Source: Malaya genurostris (Eukaryota; Arthropoda; Insecta; Diptera; Culicidae). From it: a stretch of DNA of 64,000 nt. The notes beneath the pieces were generated by a model, which was not told the origin of the DNA, did no database searches, and saw only the letters and a program-made list of their open reading frames with translations. Location of the stretch: contig NC_080571.1 in assembly GCF_030247185.1 (NCBI RefSeq), positions 106,971,128-107,035,127 of the forward strand, written 5' to 3'. Positions 10,201 through 22,179 of the stretch are shown piece after piece. Each line of letters opens with the position of its first letter. Position 1 is the first letter of the stretch. The position numbers and the translations under genes are program-made.

Positions 10201-13200
10201 TGTAGTTGGTGGTGGCTGGGGACACCGAGGATCATTGGAACCTGGATAACAGCGTGGGGCAGCTGTGGTAGGTGGTGGCTGTGGACACCGTGGATCACTG
10301 GATCCTGGATAACATCGTGGAGCTGCTGTGGTTGGTGGTGGCTGGGGACACCGTGGATCGGTAGAACCAGGATAACAGCGTGGAGCTGCTGTGGTAGTTG
10401 GTGGCTGTGGGCATCGTGGATCACTGGATCCTGGATAACATCGTGGAGCTGCTGTGGTTGGTGGTGGCTGGGGACACCGAGGATCGGTGGAGCCCGGATA
10501 ACAGCGTGGGGCTGCCGTGGTAGGTGGTGGTTGAGGACATCGAGGATCACTAGAACCAGGATAACAACGTGGGGATGCTGTAGTAGGTGGTGGCTGGGGA
10601 CACCGGGGATCGGAGGAGCCCGGATAACAACGTGGGGCTGCCGTGGTAGGTGGTGGTTGAGGACATCGAGGATCACTGGAACCAGGATAACATCGTGGGA
10701 CTGAAGTAGTTGATGTTGGCTGTGGACACCGTGGATCGCTGGAGCCCGGATAACAGCGCGAAGTAGTTGGTACAGGACGAGGTGTAGTTGTTGGCGGAAC
10801 AGGTGGAAGGTATGTAGCTGGCGCTGAAGTTGTGGTGGCGGCTGGACAGCGTATATCGGTAGAACCTGATAAGGTATAATATCGAATTAATTTCCTCATA
10901 ATTTTAAGTACGCATCGTTTATATACATACCCGGATAGCATCTAGGCCCTGGTGTGCTTGTTGGTACAGGTCTAGAAGTTGTAGTTTGTGGGCACCTTGG
11001 ATCTTCGCTCCCTGGGAAACATCTAAGTGGAGCTGGTGTCGTTGGTCTAGGTGTAGTTTGTGGACATCTCAGATCAGTGGATCCTTATCAAATAAGAAAG
11101 TAGAGATTAGTAAAATAAGCAATAGTAGTAGCAGTTGATTTCAATGTTATTAAAGTACCTGGATAGCATCTAGGGCCAACTGTGGTGGATGGTGAAGTTA
11201 GTCGAGGTGTTGTTGTGGTAGGTGGCGGCGGGGTAGACGATTGTGGACAACGAGGGTCAGTTGATCCTGGGTAACATCTAGGTGCAGCGGTTGTAGGTGG
11301 CGCAGGAGGGCGTGTTCTTGGTTGTTCAGGCCTTGAAACTCCTGGACATCGAGGATCCGTGGAATCTATACTACATCGGAGTACTGGTGTGCGACATCTT
11401 GGATCATTGGAACCAGGGAAACATGGAGGAGTGGTAGATATTTCTACCGGTCGTGGACATGATGGATCAGTTGATCCTGGATAGCATCTAGGTGCTGAAG
11501 TTGTTCTTTGGTTATCAACAGGAGGTAAATAAGTTGGAGCTTCAGTTGGTGGTCGGGGTGGCCGAGTTCCTCTGCCGGTCGGACGCGTACCTCTTCCAGT
11601 TGGACGGAAAGTGGTCGGACACCTAGCATCAGTTGATCCAGGGAAACAATTGAGAGGTGCTGGTGTTGTTTCCGGTACGGGTCTAGGACAACGAGGATCA
11701 GTTGATCCAGGGAAACATTTGAGTGGTGCAGATGTTGTTTCAGGGAGTTCTACGGGGCAACGTGGATCTCTAGATCCAGGGAAACAGCGAAGGGGAGCCG
11801 CAGTGGTAGCTGGAGGTTGCGTAGGACGTTGACGGCAACGAGGATCTCGGGATCCACGCCCACATACAGGTTCATCAGGTACAACAATAATATTGCAACG
11901 ATAATCAGTTGAACCTGGCTGGCAAACAAACTCGGTAGTTGTTGCGATGGTAGTAGGTGAAGTTGGTGGACGTGTTCGACGCCGTGGGGCGGACGTAGTC
12001 GTAGGTTGATATGCAGGAGCAGAAGTAACCGGCCGAGTTGGTCTCGTACGACGTTGAGCTGGTTGAGTTGTTTCGATTTCCCGAGTTATTGATATGGATG
12101 GTTGCGTTGAAGATATTGGCCTTCGGCCTCTAGTTGGAACAGACGCCGGAAGATTTTGAGGAGGCCTTGTACCTCTACGTGGTGCAACTGTAGTAATCGG
12201 AGCCGGTCGACGCGTCGTTGTAGTTTTATCTACAGCCTGAGCTAGTTCTTCAATCTCGCATACTTGAGGACCACACCCTCCTCTGCAAATTTCTATGTCG
12301 CATTTCAAAAATACTTGCATTTTGTCAGGAAACTTGAAAGCTTTTATATTGTTGTGCAATATAAGTGTAGCTCCTGTGCTACCCGTCTGTGTCGTCTTTT
12401 CCCAGAGTCCAAACAGTTTTTTCTTTCGTGAACAACCATTTTTATCAGAAAGCTGTAACCGTCTGGTACCTGAAGCATCGTAATGAGGACTATCATAAGC
12501 ATAGCAGTCCTTCACAGATACATCGTATTCGCCATTTGGATCTCTTAAGTAGACTAAAATACTAAGAGCTTCACCAATTTTTATAATACTTGGAATGGGT
12601 GAGACGTTGGGATACGATCCACGCTGAATGTCCATCCAACATTCAACGCCTCCTGTGGCAGTTGGTACATTCACCACTTCCAACATGTCTACCACGAAAG
12701 GTTTGAAAAAAATTGTGTTCTGTTGTTGTTCAATTTGACTGCACGAAATTCGTCTTGCCGTATCCCATGCTTCCTGGACGTCTTCGTCACTCTGTATCAC
12801 TAGAACATTGTCAACCGACGAGCAAACGGAACACGACGGTTTGCTACCACATCCGGAGAATGGCACCGTGAAAGAAAACGATCGCCCTCCCTTGCCAGCG
12901 GTAACATATCGACAGCTCGGATCGTTGTAATAACCCTGGCTGTAGATAACTCCCTGAAAGTCTGCTTCGAACTCAATCGTTACCAGCATTCCACTCTTCT
13001 GGTCACAGGTAACGTCGATGGTTTCGATGTGAGTGTGATCATATCTGGGCGCGGCACCGTTGGCCTGCCGTGGATATTTCCTGCCCGTTGGTACCAACGC
13101 ATTGTCATTGCTGCTGGTCTGCGCGAGTTGCTGGGACAGTACGGCAGTTATCTACAAAGAAGAAAAAATATATAAATTAGTAAAATAACACAATATAAAG

Positions 13201-13242
13201 AGTGTTAATTACAGCATAAACAAAGACATTACAGACTATCAT
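7223..13242 (-). CDS. Secreted ZP-domain protein with about 52 two-cysteine Pro/Thr-rich modules
   Basis: Proposed exons: 13242-13213, 13151-11159, 11083-10931, 10865-10038, 9978-9775, 9719-9534, 9477-9304, 9244-8888, 8829-8317, 8248-8111, 8055-7223. All introns are 55-75 bp with GT-AG ends and the frame is continuous (about 1,802 residues). Exon 1 encodes MIVCNVFVYA, which with ITAVLSQQLAQ forms a signal peptide. Residues about 55-315 are a ZP domain (IDVTCDQKSGMLVTIEFEAD ... FLKCDIEICRGGCGPQVCE). The remaining 1,400 or so residues are modules C-[YF]-P-G-S-x-D-P-R-C in Thr/Pro-rich, probably O-glycosylated linkers, interspersed with five TYLPP motifs. The C-terminus has a furin-like RSKR 31 residues or so before the end and no visible membrane helix. 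It is likely an apical extracellular-matrix or cuticle protein polymerising through the ZP domain. I do not recognise a named orthologue. The first exon is the least certain part. Confidence 0.88.
10100..10745 (-). repeat. Coding minisatellite of 60-bp units in the fourth exon
   Basis: This exon of the ZP gene contains about a dozen modules, most following CYPGSSDPRCPQPPPTTAAP (20 residues, 60 bp) with only scattered differences between units. The homogeneity contrasts with the diverged modules in other exons and suggests recent tandem expansion or gene conversion, with likely length variation between individuals. Confidence 0.85.
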
Positions 13243-15120
13243 GCATTTTTGTGCTCAATAAACCTTCACAAAAACGATAATTCTCAAATTTAAGAACTTT
13301 TCGCTTGAGAATCAGTTAGGAGCTGTTGCACAGATGATCAATTTGTTAAATTGGCAGCTTTGATTAAGGTAGCTAAAGAACAGTAACCACAAAATAAGAT
13401 AAGTAGGGTAACATAAGCTTAAATTGATGCAACTTGGGTTACTTAACATCGATTAAATCTATAAAGTTTGTTAGGTGAGGCAAAATATATGAAGTGGCCA
13501 AAACACCTCTGTTACCCTTATGGGAAACAATTTTAAGAAAGTACTCCAATTAGATACGTTCAGAAAAAACATCAGTATCAAGTTGAATGAAGGCATTACG
13601 TTCGATAGTAGGTAGAATGTTGACGTTGATTTGATCAAGGAAATATAATTCATCTAACATCACCAAACTTATCCAAGGAAACCGTTTAATTCGCGATCTT
13701 CCGGTTGATTATGGCTGTCAATAAAACTCCTTTTTATATGCGATACAAACATTCAATATTAACATGGATGATGGCATTACGATCACCAAATGCGTGTTGT
13801 CGTTAGTTTGATCAAGGAATTTTAATAACCTTCCATCCTTGGTGCCGACATTATATGGACTTGTGTCAACAGTGAAGACCGGAACACATCTTCGACCCTA
13901 ATGCATATATTCATTTCTATTTCCTATAGCGTAAATAGAAACATCAGCTAAGCGTTACATCAAAGTCAAGCTGAGCTGAGCCTTGTTTGAAAAATTTTTA
14001 GGAAGACGAAGTTACACATAAACGAAGAATATGTGTACCGTCCTTTTATCGGGTTATATATAGGGATTTTATATAGAAAATTTTTTGATGCCGATATATC
14101 TCTGATCATGCCGTGTATTGTGACTGTTGGGCTTTTGTTGGTATTCTAACGTCGCCTAGTGCAATTTAATACTAAGTAGATAAAGTAAGTCTTGTAGAGT
14201 AAAGGAGCTATGTTGACCACTCCAATATATTTTGGAACGGCGCTTTTATTGTTTATTGTATTCATACCATCAATTTATACGAACTCTTCATACTAAAACC
14301 AATAACGGATATAATGAATTTTCTCCAGTATGTGTAGCTCATTTTTATTAAGATAGTTTTAGTTTGTCTCAGTTCCCTCTCGAAATACGATAAAACGAAT
14401 ATTCCATGATTCTTTATCTATTCAGAAAGAATAATTTTTAAATAGATATAGAAATGTTTTAAGTTTAGATTGATATTACGTTTTGGTATTGTCAATCTGT
14501 TGATATAAAAGAAGAGGAGATTGAATATTTTCAGCTCTCGCTGGCATCCGGTTGTGTTGTTCAATTGCAATTATTCTCGATTTTATGCAGAAAAAGCTAA
14601 CAACCTAAATAAGTCCTCACTGAGAAAGCAAAAGATTTTTTTATATGTTGAGCGTCTGCTGCACTGCAAACTGGACCAAATGAAGCGAAAAAAACCTAAA
14701 GGGTAAATCACTAACTCAAAACCTAAAAGGTAATTGCACTAACTCACACAAATAAGAGCTGCTTATCCGAAATAATCTCCTTCTCTCTCACAGTCGCTCC
14801 CAAACTTTTTTGATCCCTGCTGAACATTGCTAAATTCGCTTATGTTTAAGTTTTAGTTAAGATTAAAGCGATTTTCCTTTTGATCAGAACTTACATGCTC
14901 GTTGTGCTTGTTGGTTCGAGTTCGATTTTGTGATTTTTATCTTTTATTTATTTATTTTTTTATTTTCAATCAAACTCTTTGATTGAAAATTGTGCCTTTC
15001 ATTCATATGAAATAGAAAATTGGTCTTTTTTCTAGTATTTTAAAAGTACGTAGTTTTTTTTTAAATCAGGATTGAGAAAGTCTCGAAATCTTCTCGTAAA
15101 TAGTGCTACATCAACGTGTA
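13243..15120. other. Upstream of the ZP gene; no gene seen
   Basis: Presumed 5' flank of the ZP gene and intergenic DNA. A degenerate direct repeat with a period near 181 bp occurs at about 13568-13650 and 13749-13830 (shared GGCATTACG and TTTGATCAAGGAA). A short direct repeat (CCTAAAGGGTAA, CCTAAAAGGTAA) sits at 14695-14735. No promoter element could be identified. Confidence 0.45.
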
Positions 15121-15381
15121 CGTTTCATGCCTACACTGAGGATACAGCCGGCGAACACCGCACAACAAGGAAAGCGTACGTCTCCTCAGTGTCGAATAGA
15201 CAGACTTTGAATGTGCGCTTGTTTTGAAAGAAACTAGTGCGAGTGAACCACATTATCCACGCATGAATCATGTGCTCTCGCATAAATGCATCCAAGTGTT
15301 CACTGGTGCGAGCACTGGTGAGCGAGCATGTCTCTAATCACTTGTGCAGTTGTTTATTCGTTTTCATAAGTTTGTTTCGAA

Positions 15382-16158
15382 ATGCGTGGACTTTCAGCAG
15401 AACAACGTCGAAAAATTATGTACAAATGGTGCACAGATCGCGGACTATCACTGAGAAAGATAGCAAAAATGGAAGGAGTAAGTGAAAAAGCCGTGCGAAA
15501 TGCAATCAGGAAGTTCGGTGAGGATAACACCTTTGAGGATAAACCGAAAACGGGTCGAAAAAAAGGTTCTGCTAACGCTCAGTTGGGTTAAACGCATACT
15601 GAAGGCGTTCGAGCAAAAGAAGGAGGTTTCAATTCGGGATGTGGCCAAAAAAGTGGGCACTTCGAAGTCAAATGTTCTTCGTGCTAAAGAACGTTTGAAT
15701 CTTCGAACCTATAAAAAGCAGAAACAACCTAAACGTAGTCCGAAACAAGAAGCATCGATCAGGCCGAGGGTTCGAAACTGTACAATACGATTCTTGCTGG
15801 AAATTTGAACTGCATAATCATGGACGACGAAACCTACGTAAAACTCAATTACAAATCCTTCCCGGGACCACAATATTATACGGTGCGAGAAGGGCAAGTG
15901 TTAAACCAGTCCGAGACATAGAGTGAAGTCGAAAAATTTGGTGAGAAAGCTATGGTCTGGCAAGCAATTTGTAGCTGCGGTAAGATTGCGAAACCCTTCA
16001 TCACCACTGCTTCAATGAACAGCGAAATATACATCAAGGAATGTTTACAAAAACGACTTCTACCCATGATTCGAAGCCACAAGGATCCTGTTGTCTTCTG
16101 GCCAGATCTTGCTTCTTGCCACTACTCGAAATCAACGGTAGAATGGGACAGTTTTTAA
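15382..16158 (+). pseudogene. DD37E-type (ITmD37E-like) transposase, truncated
   Basis: An IS630-Tc1-mariner transposase resembling the mosquito DD37E family. From the ATG at 15382 it has a paired HTH region (RGLSAEQRRKIMYKWCTDRG...; second HTH VSIRDVAKKVGTSKSNVLRA). The catalytic domain has the first Asp in IIMDDETYV near 15817-15843 and the second in FWPDLASCHY near 16098-16127. Frameshifts occur near 15585 and 15775, and an in-frame TAG sits at 15918-15920. It breaks off after STVEW at about 16143, so the third acidic residue (the PIExYW motif) is missing. Upstream, 15134-15142 and 15182-15190 form an inverted repeat (CACTGAGGA) that may be near the 5' end. Confidence 0.8.
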
Positions 16159-16186
16159 CATGGTTTTACCCAATTTGGGTAAAACA
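16159..16186. repeat. Near-perfect short palindrome
   Basis: GTTTTACCCAA and TTGGGTAAAAC face each other with almost no spacer, exactly where the DD37E-like transposase breaks off. It may mark the end of a small insertion or the breakpoint. Confidence 0.6.
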
Positions 16187-16502
16187 CCATTTTGTGTCAC
16201 TGAATAGCCACAATTCAGCGTGCAACGTACTTGACTAGCAAAGAAATTTAGAAGGTTTTTTCTATAGGACCATTACAACACAATCAGTGACTACACTGAA
16301 AATAATATTAAGGTAGATCTGTTAACTGTGTTGATTCTAAAATTACTATTTCAACGAATCGTAAGTAATCGTTTTCAGCATAAATAATATTTAATATAAG
16401 AACAGGAGCTAATCAAAACAACTTCAAAATTCTGTTGATTTTACTATATTACATTGCTCAAGTTTTATATTGCACCATGATTATGATTAAAATAAAATCA
16501 TG

Positions 16503-17680
16503 CACGGAAAGACCGATATCAGCATTTTGGCGAAAAAATTAGTTGATTTTCTGATTTTAGTTAGTTATTTTTTGAGACAACTAAAAAAATCTTACTTTTG
16601 CTAATTTAGATTTTTTAATTCTAATTTCCTTAATAATAATAAAATATTTATTGAAATGGCTATTTTTTTAGTTGAATTCACCAATTGTCATTTCTTAGCT
16701 AAGGCACACTTCATATCCATTCAACTAATTTTTTAGTTGAATTAGAGAAATAAAACGTTGTTTTCAACCAACATAAATGGTTGAATTGGTTTCTGCAATT
16801 TGCAGCTATATGGCGCTCTGTCGCCGAAATAACGCACCGTAATTACTACTAGCCACTAGATGGCACACTACTACCGAAAAAAATTTCAGTCGCGGTTGTC
16901 TTTTCTATATTGGCAGGTATAAATACGATGTTGTATTGGAGAAAAAGACATAAGCGAAACATAAACTTCTTTTTGAACATTTTTCTTCTAAATCGCTGTT
17001 TTCTTCATTCGCGAAATCGACTCTCTCACTGAAAACTTTGAGCACTCGGAAAATAAAAACCGAATACAAGTAGTACATCGAACGGCGTGGCCCGGAAGGT
17101 TGGAAGATACAAAAAACATCATTTGACATGTACAATTACAGTGCAACATTCGAAACTCAATTCACTGTTCCGCGTAAAAACATTATTGCGCACAATCGCT
17201 TCAAATGCGCACAAATTCTGAATAAATACACTTTCCACTAACAGTTTACGTCATTTTTACATACCGGTTTAGAAATTTATATATGGATATATCGTAACAC
17301 ATGCGTAGAACATCTAAACAATTTGCAGGCAGTTTCAACAAGACTGTCCCTTTTAGCTTTTTATTGGATTGTTTTGTTTTGACACTTCTCATGAATTTTG
17401 TGGCTAATAAACTGGCGATAGATAAATAGAAACAAATTTTCTGATTTTAAAAACAAAATTAGTTGTCAATGAGAATTTCGTGTTAGATTGAGATATTGCT
17501 GGTTTGTGTCCAGAATATTCGCCAACTAAACACATTCTCTAAAAATAAGAGTTTTTTTCAGCAAATAAATTCTCAATTTTAACTAATTTTATAGTTATTT
17601 TGGAAATTTTCTTGTTAAAATCAACTAATTCAAAAACAGTAATACGAATTAGGCGCAGAGCTAATTTCGGTCGTTCCGTG
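16503..17680. mobile_element. TIR element of unknown family, 1.18 kb, no transposase
   Basis: The ends are inverted: CACGGAAAGACCGATATCAG at 16503, and on the other strand CACGGAACGACCGAAATTAG starting at 17680. The interior has many short A/T-rich motifs around TTAGTTGAATT and no ORF above 80 residues that I recognise. No target-site duplication is evident, so the superfamily is undetermined. Confidence 0.6.
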
Positions 17681-17724
17681 TGGTGACTATAAATGCTCAT
17701 AAAAAAATCTGATGGTAGTATTTA

Positions 17725-18032
17725 CTTTTTTCTTTTTATGCGATATTCCCCTAACTCAAGGGAGAGCAAGGATGTGAATATATAGAACGGAAAAGGAGAG
17801 ACGTGATAGAGGGTCATTTAAGCAAGCAGAAATCTATTAGTAAACCTTCTACCAGAGAAGTCGGGCTTAGGCATCTGAACAATATCGAATCGCCCAAGTC
17901 TCTGGTATGTCGGAAAGTAGTGATAAAGATCTTTTACCATTTACTATCCGAACCGGCAAAAGAATAATTTTCATTTTCTGTTTTTACAAAAATGGTCTCT
18001 GATTAGGTGAATATCGCATAAAAAGAAAAAAG
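17725..18032. repeat. Inverted repeat with 31-bp arms
   Basis: CTTTTTTCTTTTTATGCGAT at 17725 is repeated inverted, ending at 18032, with matching ATATTCnCCTAA inner bases. The spacer of about 245 bp has no ORF. Probably a small MITE; no duplication was identified. Confidence 0.5.
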
Positions 18033-20840
18033 AAATATCGACTTCTATACTTAGTAGTTAAAAAAGAAAGAGTAGGTAGTATTTACTATATTTTGATGTT
18101 AAACTATACAGATATGTGAAAAATAATAATTTATGAACATTTAGGGGTTTTTGGTTTGTACGTAAAGTACATATTTAGTTTCGATTTCTTCGTAATAATT
18201 TTTTCCGTTGTTGTGATACATTCAAATCGATTTGTGGGTGCATTGTGTTTAATTTAAACCCCCGAAATAGTAATTTCAACTATACTTCTTTATCGAGTGT
18301 ATGACTATGACTACCAACAACAGTATTACTGAAACGTCACGTGAAATGTAGCGTATAGCGTGTTACAGTTTGAAGGTACTGTTAGTTGATGACTGTAGTA
18401 GCGGTTTCTATTCTTGGAAGTGCGTACAATGTTTATTGGCACTAGGCCACAAATTATTAATATTCTTTGTGTTACGCTTTGGGAATTTTTTTATACATGG
18501 TAAGAGAATTATTTATATGAAAATGTGAAAAAATCTTCATTACACTTAGAGGTGTTTTGAATATGATCAGTATCTAACGAGGAAAACAGATTGAAAAATT
18601 GACATATGAACGCTATTATGTAATAAAAACCGAGAATATGTTACCGCTGAGACCGGACATCACTGTGAGAATTTTTTTTGGCATAACAGCTGTCGTACGG
18701 ACAAACCTATATCAGGAAAAACTTGGCGTTGTTTTGGTGCTTAAAACGCAATTTCCGCTCTCAAATATTTTCTGCAAAGTCACGCGAACGGTTTTTTGCT
18801 ACTTCCAAATACACCAACATCAAGTCTGGTTACAAAAATTCCGGTTGATTCTTTAAACAGACAACGATAGTAAGCGCTTCTGTCATGCATAATATTCATA
18901 GGATGTAAAACGAGCATGAAATGTCGCTCGTCATAAAAGCAAGGATTTAAAACCCAAGTCTCCGAGCTTTGCTATACCAGCCAGCTCTGGTTTTGGTGAA
19001 AATGGTGAAAAAAACACGGATGTTCTTTCAAATCGATTTCGTCACCAATAGCATCCTTATTTTAAATTATGTGTACGCGGTTGTGCCGGGGCTGATAGAT
19101 CTTCCGCCACTTTTCTCATGAATCTGGGAAACTGTCTAAACGCCTTTCTAAACATTACCAACAGGAAGAGATTTTACAAACCCCCATTGCAGGAAAGCAA
19201 ATTTAAATTTCACGGCAATTTTACTTCCACTTCCATCACAAGACGGTACAAAACCAAATTGATTTTTTTCCAACGGGTAACAATTTTCTATCAACTCAAT
19301 CAGCTGATTTCTTGTAGCATATACCTGATAGTATGGTATGATTCAATAAAATTAATTGTGAAAACATTAACTCAATTAATTATGTATTCAGCTGCCATCT
19401 TGTCCATTAATTCTGGTTTAAGTTTAAGAGTACAATAAAATAAGAATAAAATCTTCAAGTTAATGAGCTTTCTGAGAAAACGTTCACAATTACAATATTC
19501 GAAAGAATCGTTGACTGTTTATATTAAATACATAGAAGTTGGATTTTATTTTATAGCAAAAACACTTTCCGATCGTTCTACAATCAATAAATTGATGTTG
19601 AACTGCTGAGAGACAGATTTTTGTATCACTAAATTGGAATCCTATTTTTGTAATCAATGATTATCCGGTTTTGCATGCAAAAAATACTTAAACTGGATTG
19701 TCAAATTACATCGATATAGGGGAAAGTATTAAAAAGCGTCCCTACTGACCAAAACGCCTCCCTTACTTTTCAAGACTTTTCTAAACAAAAGTTTTACAAC
19801 TAACACTATCTTTTCGTAAGATCTATCTGCTATGCAAGTTTAGAAGTGGTCGTTTGCTGGAAAATATGAAAAAAACTGAAATTATCTTTAGACGGATTTT
19901 CGATGTAAGGTTTTGCTTCAGTTAAACAAGCATTTCAACCGTGTAAAACGTCTAATGGTCGGTCTCTATTTACAGTATAAAACAAACAATGTTTCTCTTT
20001 ACAGTATAAAACAAACAAACAAAGTCATTTCTTTGATTTTCTCATAACAGTCACTCTACGGACATTATGCTCCACCTTCAATTCAACAGTATGCTTCGAG
20101 TTAAAATATTGTTTTAAAGATTTATAACAGCTATTAAAATAAAACGTAGTGTTGGGAGGATAAAAAATGTTGGATTCCAATTGTAATTAATTGATTATGC
20201 AATTGATTTCTGATGCAAAGAATATCTTCTTTATCTACTTTTCTTCTATATCGACATTTCAAGGGGCATATGGCATCGTTGTTGTGGGGCGTAAAGTCTT
20301 TTGTTGTGGAGCATACAACTGATTTGTTGTGAGGCCTACGGCAAGCGAAAAAACTGAGCATGTGATGTTTTGAACAATGGATTTGTATCAATCAATTCTC
20401 ATCACTTCTACCGGAATAATTGAAAATTGTGTACCTCTGACGTATTGCAAAGAAATACCTACGTTCTCGAAGAAAATATATCAGTACATTAAAAAATATC
20501 TCAATGTTTTCTTAAGAGATCATATTATAACACTTCACCCTATCCTTTTTCAATGTTAAACAGGTTAGACAGAAGAGACGTTGTTACAAAAAAGCAATAG
20601 GCCAATTTGATTTATGCGTTGTTCGTTTCGAACAAGTGGTCATTGTTCTCAACAATGCTCAGCAGCAGAAGATATGCATTAAAAAAATGCGCTTGACTTT
20701 GTTTAATATTGAAGAAATTCGATTCATATTTTGTGTTTGTAAAGATTGATCACACCATCTGTGAAAAAAGCGAGTCAGTAATTAAAATTTGAATTTCTAC
20801 GCTCATCATCCTATACATGAAATTTAGCAGTTTCGTAAAG
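18033..20840. other. No gene recognised
   Basis: 2.8 kb of A/T-rich DNA. A tandem duplication of TACAGTATAAAACAAACA occurs at about 19970-20020. Short ORFs (18599-18856, 19118-19438 plus; 20134-20391 minus) have no recognisable domain or codon signature and I do not treat them as genes. Confidence 0.5.
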
Positions 20841-20844
20841 GACT

Positions 20845-21175
20845 ATAAGACCATTCATTTGAATTTAAGTTCGGTGATTCGGTCGCGCCATCTCTGAGAA
20901 AAGTTAGTACACATATTTTCATTTTTCCGCACATTTTAACCCATAACTCCGGAACCGACAGCCAAATCCAAACTAAATTCACTAATTTAGTATGGAACCT
21001 AAAGAGCTTCCATCTGAATCTAAGTTTGTTAAAATCGGTTTGGCCATCTCCGAAAAAAGTTGGTGCACTTATTTTCATATTTTTTGCACAATTTACCCCA
21101 GTTTGTCGGATCCAAATAGTATTCAGGAATTTTGTATGGGACCACAAGACCTTTCATTTGAATCTATATGAGAAA
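20845..21175 (+). repeat. Dispersed-repeat array, about 150-bp units
   Basis: Three unit starts (CATTTGAATTTAAG at 20855, CATCTGAATCTAAG near 21010, CATTTGAATCTA near 21157), each followed by a GCCATCTC(T/C)GA segment and ACTCCGGAACCGACAG-type sequence. It belongs to the family seen at 31087-32697. Confidence 0.7.
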
Positions 21176-21959
21176 CTCACAGAGATGTGAATTCACAAAA
21201 TATTTTTATCTGCGCTGATGAAATTTTGAAAGCTGGAGTGCAATAAAATAGCTCAACTCCCCGGACTTTTACACTAGTGAGCAAGAATTCATTTTCTTGC
21301 TTTGGTGACACGATGTGGCAATACAGTAGTCCAGTGAAAAGAAAGTCCATTTGATTATGAAGAAAAATTAACTGGCAGCCTAAGTAGCCCAAATTAATGG
21401 GCTATTACTTTGAATTCCACGATAATGCAGAATTTCCAATATAAGGTTTAACATGTCCCAGTCGAACAGTTATGTTGCCAAATAGGAACCGTGCCAAATA
21501 ACAAATCATGCCAAAATACTATGCTGAAAAGTACTGTATTCCATCTTTCAATCACTCAAAAACGATTATATTGGAAATTGTGTCTAATTTTGATTCCAAG
21601 CTTCGTTCAAAACCCTACTGGTAAATTATGATAGCAAAATTACCATCACAAAAATATCAATATCTCCCTTAATAGTTGATGGATTCTAACAATCTATGTC
21701 ATTTTTGATTAGTATTACGATAAGCTATCTAAATTTTAAACTTATTCAGTGTTCAAAGTAATGACAGATATTTTTAAAAAATTGCATTTTTCAATTTCAA
21801 AATTTGTAAAATTCGGAAGATTCAAAACCAAACACAATACCGTACATATTTTTAGAAAGAGCATTCATTTGCAACTAGCTTGTTCAAATTGGATCCAGCC
21901 ATCTCTGAGATACCCAACTCACTATTTTACACACCCATACATACTCGAGATAGTACCAG

Positions 21960-22175
21960 TCGGGCTCAAGTTCAGAAAAAAAATTATTTTTGTCGGGTTC
22001 GGGTAAGGTACGGGTGACGATTTGTTTAAATTTTTAACGGGTACGGGTCGGGTTCGGGTTAAAACAATTTGGCCGGGTTTCAGGTACAGGTAAAGACTAT
22101 AATTTTTTTTATCGGGTATGGGTCTGGTACGAGTTTGGAAGAAAAATTAATCTCGGGTTCGGGTTGGGTGCGAGT
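21960..22175 (+). repeat. Degenerate GGGTACGGGT-rich minisatellite
   Basis: Interspersed copies of GGGTACGGGT, GGGTTCGGGT and CGGGTATGGGT within A/T-rich spacers. This is the most G-rich strand-asymmetric tract of the non-coding part. The units are irregular, unlike any insect telomere repeat. Confidence 0.6.
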
Positions 22176-22179
22176 TAAA

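Noticed and set aside
7411..10676. Many overlapping minus-strand ORFs in alternative frames and plus-strand ORFs such as 11611-11832
   Set aside because: These are shadow frames of the low-complexity module exons, produced by the regular 60-bp-like periodicity.
10100..10745. Regularly spaced repeats suggestive of a CRISPR array
   Set aside because: The repeats are contiguous coding modules with no unique spacers, in a spliced eukaryotic gene.
21960..22175. Interstitial telomere repeat
   Set aside because: Units are irregular (GGGTACGGGT, GGGTTCGGGT) and do not match a canonical insect TTAGG array.
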